Positions 56,425 to 64,000 of a DNA stretch of 64,000 nucleotides are shown in pieces. This stretch comes from Pogostemon cablin (taxonomy: Eukaryota > Streptophyta > Magnoliopsida > Lamiales > Lamiaceae): the NCBI GenBank assembly GCA_023678885.1, contig CM043001.1:5342001-5406000 (forward strand). The letters run 5' to 3'. A program made the position numbers and the translations under genes. How positions within the stretch are numbered: the first letter of the stretch is position 1; each line of letters starts with the position of its first letter. The notes under the pieces were generated by a model. That model was not told the origin of the DNA. It saw nothing but the letters and a program-made list of their open reading frames with translations, and made no database searches.

Positions 56425-57104
56425 ATGGAATCAATTTCTGACTCAGTTTCCGGTGGCGGGCTACTTCGACCATCAATTTCAGGCGGGATCGGGCTACTTT
56501 CGCCATCAATTTCTAACGAGATTGAGCCTCAACCACCGTGTCTACGCCGTGAGAACACAATTTTGGTTTTGGTATTTACCGGAAGCAAAAGAGCTGGTTT
56601 CGATTCAAATTCCTCCTCTGACGAGAAGTAGACATGCACCAAAAAACGAAATCGGCGGTTCGAACCGGGGAACCGCCGGTTCCGGAACCGGTAAAAAATA
56701 AACCAAAACCGGTAAAGGAAGGTTCGATTTCGGTTCCTCATTCATTGGGGAAAAAACCGGCGGTTCCAGTTCGAACCGGCGGTTCCGTTCGAACCGCCAG
56801 TTTTTTTAATTTTTTTAACTTTTTTACGCTAAAACTTAAAAAAAATATTAAAATTGGAACCGACGATTCCAAATCGGAACCAAAACCGCCAGTTCCGGAA
56901 CCAAAACCTTCCTACTCCGGTTTGGTTCCGATTCCGGTTCCCCCTACCTTGGAAACAGAACCGGCGGTTCCGAACTGGGGTGCATGCCTAACGAGAAGAC
57001 CACTCATGCTTATGGACGTAAAAATGATGCACTCAAACCAGCATCTGCATTTCCTTCACCTTTATCTGGTATATGGTGGAAGGAGGCATAAGTACGAGGT
57101 GGAC
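56425..57104 (+). pseudogene. Unrecognised host-gene first exon, disrupted by hAT and bordered by copia
   Basis: The frame from ATG 56425 reads MESISDSVSGGGLLRPSIS, PCLRRENTILVLVF and NSSSDEK, then hits a stop formed by the first bases of the hAT element at 56629. Beyond the element (after 56990) the same register re-opens for about 28 codons (TTHAYGRKNDALK, FPSPLSGIWWKEA). A donor-like GTATATGG lies within that stretch. The copia 5' LTR starts at 57105. A pyrimidine-rich leader precedes the ATG. I do not recognise the protein; it is Ser/Gly-rich and low in motifs. Confidence 0.45.
56629..56990. mobile_element. Non-autonomous hAT element with perfect 8-bp TSD
   Basis: Terminal repeats TAGACATGCACC and, inward from the right, TAGGCATGCACC are flanked by ACGAGAAG at 56621-56628 and 56991-56998. 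The 362-bp interior is built of GGCGGTTCGAACC, AACCGCCGGTTCC and related palindromic words, the same vocabulary as the MITE at 55578-55784. No transposase. Confidence 0.92.
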
Positions 57105-57613
57105 TGTAAATAATAATTAAATAATATTTAATTATTAAATTCCACATAAGAAGTGGATAAGGGAGACAGAAGGAGTTGTACGGGAAACGGTTTTCTCAAC
57201 TCCTGTCTCCTTGTTTTTTACACACTTTGCCACGCTGTTGCACAAAAAGAGAGAATGAAGTGCGTTCATGTGTGTGAAAGAACTCTAAGTGCGAGAGAAC
57301 ACGTTGAAGCGCTCATGCGTTTGCGTTACAGAACGCACAACACAAGGCAAAAGGAGAACGCATATGCTGTGTTTTTCTCTCTCTCGTGTATTCTCTCCCG
57401 AATTCACAATACAAAATCCAGTCATCGTATTTATACAGTTAATACTATATCGTGAACATTAATCTTCAACCCCGTGTTGAAGATTTGATCCAGGGATCAC
57501 AGTGTATCAACGTGAGTACCAACAGGTTCGTGTTTCTTCCACTGCAACACAATCCTACGGTGAGAGGTAAGAGATTTACTCTCTGTGCATGTTGAGGGAT
57601 GTGTGTTTCCAAC
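57105..57613 (+). repeat. 5' LTR of the copia element
   Basis: Starts TGTAAATAATAAT and ends GTGTTTCCAACA (509 bases). A TATA-like GTATTTATACAG lies near 57427. The 3' LTR begins with the same TGTA word at 63991. Confidence 0.78.
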
Positions 57614-57614
57614 A

Positions 57615-57627
57615 TTGGTATCAGAGC
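57615..57627 (+). promoter_or_regulatory. tRNA-Met primer-binding site
   Basis: TGGTATCAGAGCC, one base after the LTR end; exact match to the common copia primer site. Confidence 0.88.
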
Positions 57628-58089
57628 CAATGATTGGTACTTCGTTTTCCTTCTCTGGATTACTTGCGTTAAAGTTTTCTGCTTTTGATTTTTGAAACAT
57701 TCTCATATTATTTTGTTTGAAGTTATATGATTGGTGAATTGTGTGACTTTGATGAGTTATTTATGTGAGTATGAGGCATATTAACTTCGTTTCCAGTGTA
57801 TATGTGTTAATGACGTTGTGATCCACCATGAAACTTGAAAGTGTGATTTTTTCGTCATTTTTTCGTGCAAGCAAAAGCATGTTTTGTTTATACTACTGGA
57901 TAGGTCTCATCGAGAGGAGTCCGTCAGTATTTTTTGTGCATTTTTTGGCCTTCTAAAACTCAAGATATGAATTTTTGAAGTTGTTTTCGAACTTGAAGCT
58001 AAATTGCAAAGTTTCAGAAACTTCAGGGGTCGTTTTTTGAAAATTTGAGAAAGTTCAGGGACCTTTCTGTAATATTAAAAATGCTGTTG

Positions 58090-58440
58090 TTTATGGGTCG
58101 GACCGGGTCGGTCCAGTCTCAACCGGGTCGGATCAGGAAACCGGGTAGGGCCATTGGGTCAGCCCGCGAATGGATCCACCGGAGGACAGCGGCATGCGGG
58201 GGTGCGTGGCAGACACGCTCCGGCACGGAAACACCGGCGGTGGCGCGTGAAGTTCATGCGCCGAAAGTCACCGGAAACGGCGATGGCGCGTGGGTTGCAC
58301 ACACCAGAATCAGCCTGCTCCCAGCCGCGCGTGGCTGCGCGTGAGCGGCGCATGAAGCATCCAGTCTGTTTGTGGTGGCGCGTGGAGGCGCGTGCAAGCA
58401 TTTTCCGGCGCGTGTCCGGTGGTTTCCGACGTGTTTTTCA
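58090..58440 (+). repeat. GC-rich leader with ACCGGGTCGG and GGCGCGTG repeats
   Basis: About four ACCGGGT(C/A)GG-like units (58107-58150) precede eight or so GGCGCGTG or GCGCGTG words (58234-58415). GC content is far above the rest of the element. Overlapping frames (58045-58344, 58154-58480) are Arg/Gly-rich and probably not translated. Confidence 0.65.
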
Positions 58441-58795
58441 GCGTTTTGAGTCCAATGGTTACGTTTCCGAGGGTGTTTGACGTAATCTTAAGTGTGTATG
58501 TGTGGTTTTACTTCATTTTATGACATATTTGTTGAATACGAACTCACGGGGTAGCTATTTCAGTTACATTTTTTGGTAATAAAGCACCTTAATATGTCAT
58601 TTAATTCTAAATTCATGGTGTTAAGTGTTGTTAGATTATTCAAAACTCCTGTAGCCTATGAAAATGGTAGCCAAAGTCAGTTGGACTGATTCACTTGTGA
58701 ATATACCTATTGCATCTTGGAAAGTTGTTTCCATATGCATTAAATGGAGAGGAAATTCATGTGATAGAGTTTGACTAACACTGGTATGTTTATTT

Positions 58796-59365
58796 TTGGT
58801 TGCTCGTTTTCTCAGAGGTATGTCAGGACGGGGAACAATCTCAGAGGAAGACATTAGGACTAAAGATGAAGTCCTCCATGAATTCTTGAATTATAAAATG
58901 AAGCCTACACACAACATAAGGGACCACGCAATTGTTTTGTTTGAACACTACAACCAGATGATGCGCTTGATTTATAGCAAAACGATTCCAAGTGATGAGT
59001 ATTTTCAAATTACTAGTCCTCAGACCTGGGCGAACACTTTGCCTCCCCACCTACAAAAGGATTTTTGGGCTCAGTGGGAGACTTACCAAGTGAAGCCTAA
59101 TAGTTATTTCATTATGCTTGATATGGTCGATGCTTCTAAGGCAGAAGATAGGACACAGGCACTGAGATCAGCCTGCTTGAGGATGGGAAGGGTTCGACGT
59201 TCTGATTTTTTGAGACTTAGTGGTCGAGACAAACGTCAGATAAAGAATCCTCATATAGATCATCTAGGTCGAGCTGTCTTTAATGTGGGGACTAATGATT
59301 TTGATTGGGAACGTTATTTTGAATCTAGTGATAAATTAAGAGATACAATTGATATTTATAGCTAG
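58796..59365 (+). CDS. Extra gag-like ORF upstream of the ordinary copia gag, intact
   Basis: 189 codons, no stop, between the primer site and the recognisable gag. The core reads FLNYKMKPTHNIRDH and then a helical region with TLPPHLQKDFWAQWETYQVK. This resembles the UBN2 Gag fold and specifically the downstream gag of this same element (FDTYKKKPDHNIRQH, LPDHKEHLK). The C-terminal 60 residues are basic and then acidic (RRSDFLRLSGRDKRQIK; NDFDWERYFESSD). Either this is a duplicated, diverged gag or an acquired ORF. A Met at 58820 (MSGRGTISEED) is an alternative start. Confidence 0.5.
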   Translation: MVARFLRGMSGRGTISEEDIRTKDEVLHEFLNYKMKPTHNIRDHAIVLFEHYNQMMRLIYSKTIPSDEYFQITSPQTWANTLPPHLQKDFWAQWETYQVKPNSYFIMLDMVDASKAEDRTQALRSACLRMGRVRRSDFLRLSGRDKRQIKNPHIDHLGRAVFNVGTNDFDWERYFESSDKLRDTIDIYS

Positions 59366-59785
59366 TTTATTTCAATTGTATTTCTAATTGGAAACTCAAG
59401 GAGTTCATTAGAATTTTAATGTTCATGACTTGTCAGACTTGGACATTTTGCTATTATGAATGATTGTTTAAGTTCTGTTTATAAGTGGCTGTTCAATGTT
59501 ATTGTTGATTACTTGAACAATGTGTTTTATGTTTTGAAGCAAGAATCTAGTATTGTGACACTTGATGAGATTGATGATTAGTAGTCTCCGAGCTATTTTT
59601 CGAGATCAAGTCTTGTATTATTTATTGAGATGTCTGTGTTTGGCTTAACGTAAAACTTAATAAAACATTAATAACATACTGAATCACTATAATCTCTAAC
59701 AAAGAAATGAACATCGAAATATATTGTCGTTGAGTTGCACAAAGGTGAGAAACTCAATAGTGACAATTATGACATAGACGTCATA

Positions 59786-60260
59786 AAATTTGGTACATAT
59801 TGTATGAACAAGATGCATTGGATGCTATAAACCAAGTGATGGCTTATCTAGGCGTGGGTATTGGAAACCAAAGGAGGTGTGACCAAGGAGCATACCAGGC
59901 ATGGAAAGGGAAAATTCCATTTGCACGAGGTATTCGTGTAAGCTCAGTAATCGATGCGATGATTCATGAATCCCACTGCACATGATATATGGTTGTATCT
60001 ACGTGAGAAGTATGGAGGTACATCGATTACAAGGCTTATGCAGTTGACTATTAAGTTCGACACTTATAAAAAGAAACCTGATCATAACATTAGACAACAT
60101 CTCAGGGAGATGTCTAATATGATAATCGAACTTAAGACTACCGGTCATATGCTCTCTAAGGATCAGTAAGTCCAAGCCTTAACACGTTTTTTACCTGATC
60201 ATAAGGAACATCTTAAAGTCAACTTGACACATAATGAAAGTTTTAATGCTTCGTCATGTT
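59786..60260 (+). pseudogene. copia gag (UBN2-type)
   Basis: YQAWKGKIPFARGIRVSSVI, then in another frame TAHDIWLYLREKYGGTSITR, FDTYKKKPDHNIRQHLREM and MIIELKTTGHMLSKDQ, a stop, and QALTRFLPDHKEHLKVNLTH. These form the copia Gag domain that assembles the particle. Frame changes at about 59970 and 60170. Confidence 0.8.
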
Positions 60261-60493
60261 GAGTTGGAAGATGAGAGGCTCTGAGCCTCAAAGCCTTTTT
60301 CTAGGGCCTTCTATACCGGTTCTACTTCCAAGGGAGCTTCGGGCTTCAAAAGAAAAAGGAATTGGAAGAAGAAAAAGAAGAGAAGACGATCTGATGGTAG
60401 TGGTGGTAAGCCTGACAATAATCCAACTACAAAACTGATGAATGGAAAAGGGAAAACAAGCGTGACAAAACGAATAAGAAAAATAAAAGCAAG

Positions 60494-60727
60494 ATGCCAT
60501 GTTACAACTATAGTAAGTTTGGTCATTATGCTCGTGAATGCCCTGATCCCAGGTGGGTAAAGGTGGATTCATCTTATTCTATTTTGTGTGAAATTAATGT
60601 CTCGAGTGTTGTCCTGCTGTTTGATTCTTATCCATTGTGGATTATGGACTCAGGAGCAACGGACTATGTGGCAAGAGACATAGGAGTTTTTGTAGTTTTT
60701 TGCCATGTTCCAAAGGGGACTAGGTAG
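60494..60727 (+). pseudogene. copia zinc knuckle and protease
   Basis: The frame starts with a knuckle of form CYNYSKFGHYARECPD, in which the second Cys is Tyr. The copia protease active site follows in WIMDSGATDYVAR (60640-60678). The knuckle binds RNA and the protease matures Gag-Pol. The frame stops at 60727 before the protease domain is complete. Confidence 0.82.
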
Positions 60728-60780
60728 AAATATGTAGGAAACAATCATGAGTCAAAGTCAAAGGACTTTGGACTTGCAAA

Positions 60781-61035
60781 TTGGACCTTGACGATGATCC
60801 GGACTTTATCCTACATGATGTTCTATATGCTCCGGAGATCACGCGAAATTTGATTTCTGTTTCAGTTCTACGTAATTTGGGTTATGATGTACTGTTCACT
60901 ACAGGCACTGTGGTAATTAGCGTTAATGATACTTGTCATGCTTCTTCTAGTAATGCAAACGTGAATGATGATGTTTGGCATGCTAGATTAGGTCATATTG
61001 AGCAAGATAGGATGAATAGGCTTGTGAAAGAATGA
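60781..61035 (+). pseudogene. copia protease end and GAG-pre-integrase domain
   Basis: FILHDVLYAPEITRNLISVS is the conserved end of the copia protease. DDVWHARLGHIEQDRMNRLV holds the His of the integrase-preceding zinc domain. The CxxC half expected about 30 residues later falls beyond a stop at 61035 and is degraded (CEHYLAGN-like text near 61100). Confidence 0.8.
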
Positions 61036-61179
61036 TTGTTGAATCTTTCTTCTAAAGTCGAATTATCCAAATAGTGTGTTCGCCAGGAGTAGTCCAAATG
61101 GTGCGAACATTATCTTGCTGGCAATTGACTAGAAAACCTTTTTGGTAAAGCTGTTATATATTTATCTCTATTAGTAGTA

Positions 61180-61700
61180 ATCCATTATGATATATGTGGT
61201 TCTATAAATGTGAGAGCACAAAATGGAGCTTACTATTTCATTACGTTCATTGATAATTATTCAGTCTACTTTATATCTGATAAATCTGAAGCAATGGATT
61301 GTTTTAGATGATACTTGAGTGAAGTTGAAGATGTGAATATCTATCAGAACAATTCAAGGAATTTTGTAATGAAAAGGGTCAATCCAAAAATCAACTGTTC
61401 CTTATACACCTCAACAAAATGGTGTTGCTGGAGAAGGAATAGGATTTGTTACAGATGGTAAGATCCATGATGGCACAAGCTATTATAATGAGATACGTTA
61501 TTTACGGAAGCTTATGTGCTTAATCACGTGCCTTCTAAGCCAGTTGCTTCGACTCCATATGAACTTTGGATGGGTAAAAAACCTGACTTAAGTAACCTTA
61601 GAGCTTGGGGATCAGTAGCTTACGTACATGATTCATTGAGCCAGTATGGAAAGTTGGGTCCTAGAGGCAAAATAATGTATCTTCATAAGATATTTTGAAT
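61180..61700 (+). pseudogene. copia integrase core, fragmented
   Basis: Around 61187 the text reads HYDICGSINVRAQNGAYYFITFIDNYS, spanning the first and second catalytic regions of the copia integrase (61187-61265). TPQQNGVAGEG (about 61403) marks the Glu region, although the usual Glu-Arg pair is altered. 61516-61698 gives NHVPSKPVASTPYELWMGKKP and LSNLRAWGSVAYVHD, the conserved post-core block. Several frames and stops. Confidence 0.75.
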
Positions 61701-62022
61701 TCTAAGGGTTACATTTCATAGGAGATCACGATGGGAGCTTAACTGAGACAGAATAACATAATGCTCATTTTCTGGAAACTGAATTTCCTAGTAAAATGGC
61801 ATCAGGGATGCTGAACCTGTTTTTCGAGATAGTAGAAAAACAATATCTACAAGATCCAAGTGGGAGTAATAAGCTGATGGTGATGGTGTAGATCTTGATA
61901 GTTGATTGTGTGGATCTTGATAGATATTTGCCGATTGAGAATCAAGTGATTCCCAATTAGAGCATTTTTGTCTACAGAAGACCATCATCAGTTATTTCAT
62001 CTCGAAAAGTTCTAGGAAACAT

Positions 62023-62720
62023 ATGCCTAAAAGGCATTATGACTTAGTTTCACCAGAAAATGGAGATGATTCTCCTGTTGACGAGGAAGAGCCTATAAAC
62101 GTTACAGAAGCTCTAACTTTTCCGGCAAAGGAGAAATGGATGAAAGAGGAGATGGAGTCTATGAAGTCAAATCAAGCATGGGGACTTATAGATTTTTCAA
62201 AGGGACGAAAGGAAATTGAGAATAAATGGATTTTCAAAATCTAAAGAAATGCTGATGGCTCAATAGAGAGGTAGAAAGTTCGCTTGGTGATAAAAGGTTA
62301 TACTCTACAAGGGTATAGACTACGTAGAAACCACTTTCACCTGTAGTGAGGTTTGCCTTGATTTGTCTACTGTTGTCTATAGTGGCTAGTATGGATTTAG
62401 AATTACAGCAAATAGATGTTAAGACCGCATTTCTCAGTGGAGAATTAGAAGAAGTAATCTACATGCAACAGCCTGTAGGATTATTCTTCAAGGTCAAGAG
62501 GATAAAGTTTGTAAATAGAAGAAGTTGTTCTACAGACTCAAACTATCCTTTAGACAGTGGTATTTAAGATTTCACACAATGATCATTTCATATAACTTTG
62601 TTATGATAAACGAAGATCACTGTGTTTACTTTAAACGGTCCAATAATTGTTTTGTGATTCTATCCTTGTATGTGGATGACATACTTCTAGCTGGAAATAG
62701 CAAAAGAGTATCTTGAAACC
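62023..62720 (+). pseudogene. copia reverse transcriptase, fragmented
   Basis: 62023-62244: EALTFPAKEKWMKEEMESMKSNQAW and ENKWIFKI (RT start). 62346-62567: QQIDVKTAFLSGELEEVIYM (block with the first catalytic Asp) and QQPVGL. 62525-62716: LSLYVDDILLAGN with the intact YVDD catalytic pair. The blocks lie in different frames and the stretch between them has stops. Confidence 0.85.
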
Positions 62721-62763
62721 ATAAAAGGATGGTTGTCTTTAAATTTCGAAATGAAAGATATGG

Positions 62764-63354
62764 GTGAAGCAGAGTACATACTTTGGTGTGTGGATCCATA
62801 AGGATCGTTCAAAGAAGTTATTAGGTTTGTCTCAAGAGACTTATACTAAGAAACTTTTAGAACGATCCGAGATGGACACCTGTAAACCTAATGATACTCC
62901 TATTGTGAAAGACGAATTATTGAGTTCGCAAATGTGTCCCAAGGCTCTAGATGAGAAGAATAAAATGGCCAGAGTACCATATGCCAATGTGATTGACTGC
63001 AGATTATTCTTTCTGTTATCACTGAATGGGTATACAGACGTTGACTGGAGTGGTGATTTAGATAAACGTAAATCAACTCCCGATTATGTCTTCTTGCTCA
63101 ATGATGGAGCAATCTCATGGTATAACAAGAAACAGACTTCATCTGCAGTTCAAGAGACTATTTAGTTGAGAAGATTCATGAAACATTTGGAGGTCTCAAA
63201 TACTCCAGTGGGAGCTGTTTTAATTAATTGTGATAATCGGGTGGTTATTGCTTACACAAAAGATCCCAAATATCATGAAGAGATCAAACACATTGACATG
63301 AAGTTCAATTTTGTTAGAGATATTATAGATAAGAAGAAAGTGATTCTTAATTAA
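62764..63354 (+). pseudogene. copia RT end and RNase H
   Basis: STYFGVWIHKDRSKKLLGLSQ, YTKKLLERSEMDTCKPNDTP and NGYTDVDWSGDLDKRKSTPDYVF (RNase H, with Asp in DVDW), then AISWYNKKQTSSAVQETI. After a stop at 63165 the frame resumes: INCDNRVVIAYTKDPKYHEEIKHIDMKFNFVRD. The usual segment between SSAVQ and the CDN block is shortened. Coding ends at 63354. Confidence 0.82.
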
Positions 63355-63990
63355 ATTTCTACTCGTTTGAGTCTGTAAAGGATTTAAAACGATGAATTGA
63401 ATATGTTTATGTATGTTAATGGAATAGTTAATGGTTTAACTATATATATGTTTTATAAATTATATGTGATGGTTCATATATAATAGTATGTCGGCAAGTT
63501 ATGATTATCTCTCTCATACGAGCATTCGCCTCTGGCTCAGTGGGAGCGCAGAGATGAGATTACGATAATTAATGTAATCGGGATAGATTTCGTCACGAAT
63601 CTAATCCAACTTGTTGTATAGCTAAATCGACGGAGATCCTATACATTGGAGGGAGGATACCCGAGTTAAGTGTATGGGACACACTTGAACTCTGATTTAC
63701 ACGATGTCTAAATTAAATGAAATACGACATACACTTTCTTGGAAGGAAGTTAAAGACATTGTGACATGTGTTTTAGGAAAACGACATGTGCCGAGTTGAC
63801 CCCAACAGGATTGAGAAAATAATCCCTATTTTCTCAAAAGTATGAGTCCTTATCTATTGGTTACCCTTATGACTTTCTACTATATTCTAAGTCTTCACTT
63901 TGGTGTTGCTACTTTAGCATGCTACCAAAAGAGCTATGGTTAATAACGGCGATGCGGTACATGTCTAGGAAAGCAGCTATAGTGGGAGAC
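63355..63990 (+). other. copia 3' untranslated internal region with PPT
   Basis: Non-coding. It contains CTCTGGCTCAGTGGGAGCGCAG (about 63531), a phrase common downstream of copia pol. It ends in the purine-rich GCTATAGTGGGAGAC immediately before the 3' LTR start at 63991. Confidence 0.65.
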
Positions 63991-64000
63991 TGTAGATACT

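Larger units (their letters stand above)
57105..64000 (+). mobile_element. Ty1/copia retrotransposon, continues past the window edge
   Basis: 5' LTR, tRNA-Met primer site, GC-rich leader, two gag-like ORFs, zinc knuckle, protease, GAG-pre-integrase, integrase, RT and RNase H follow in standard copia order (PR-IN-RT-RH). A purine-rich AGTGGGAGAC tract and the first ten bases of the 3' LTR (TGTAGATACT from 63991) close the window. Pol is broken by many stops and shifts. Confidence 0.9.

Noticed and set aside
58045..58480. Arg/Gly/Ala-rich frames of about 100 codons in the copia leader
   Set aside because: Open only because the block is GC-rich; two overlapping plus frames and a minus frame are equally open.
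63528..63552. tRNA-like text around CTCTGGCTCAGTGGGAGCGCAGAG
   Set aside because: It resembles part of a tRNA D-arm by wording only; no acceptor stem or TPsiC box follows, and the phrase is common downstream of copia pol.

Overview
The window is nuclear DNA of a flowering plant, most likely a eudicot. The evidence is the AT-rich background and a set of plant-type mobile elements: an endogenous caulimovirid-like fragment, Tat-type and Athila-type Ty3/gypsy elements, Ty1/copia elements, an L1-type LINE, Mutator-like elements (MULEs), CACTA, hAT, Stowaway and Helitron pieces. Splice-like junctions and a tonoplast aquaporin fragment agree. I cannot name the species. No intact host gene is visible. 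Nearly every coding stretch is a mobile-element gene with stops or frameshifts, or a broken fragment of a host gene.

Layout. 1-4.4 kb: minus-strand endogenous pararetrovirus fragment (coiled-coil ORF, coat protein, movement protein, protease start), with a tRNA-Met primer site at its 5' end. 5640-8044: non-autonomous MULE with a perfect 9-bp target duplication. 8-12 kb: AT-rich DNA with MITEs, a microsatellite, a large foldback and a Helitron 3' end. 12.05-20.7 kb: 5'-truncated Tat-lineage gypsy element on the plus strand, split by a CACTA element (12235-13341, TSD TGA), with two long antisense extra ORFs and a 3' LTR. 20.8-23.1 kb: nested AT-rich tandem repeats. 24-26.3 kb: gene fragments, including a TIP1-like aquaporin, ending at a Helitron-type terminus. 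28.6-30.4 kb: Stowaway MITEs and a GC-richer duplicated segment. 30.9-33.34 kb: minus-strand 5'-truncated L1 LINE. 34.4-37.4 kb: tandem duplications and GTGATAA-rich TIR elements.

37.6-54.7 kb is the most interesting part. It looks like one large MULE with two convergent genes: a DUF1985/Ulp1-like gene on plus and a MURA-type transposase on minus. Each is preceded by a mirror-image array of GTAGGCCGAATAGAACA repeats lying in a predicted 5' intron or leader. A complete LTR retrotransposon (42134-50427, TSD GTTAT, tRNA-Asp primer site) has inserted into the Ulp1-like gene. That retrotransposon has gag-type sequence but no pol. It also carries a palindromic repeat-coding stretch and a nested copia LTR.

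55-57.1 kb: two short hAT elements, one with a perfect 8-bp TSD inside an unrecognised host-gene exon. 57105-64000: a copia element (5' LTR, tRNA-Met primer site, gag, PR, IN, RT and RNase H, all damaged) running off the right edge just as its 3' LTR begins. It has an intact extra gag-like ORF ahead of its ordinary gag.

All calls come from reading the sequence and from family knowledge; no database search was run.
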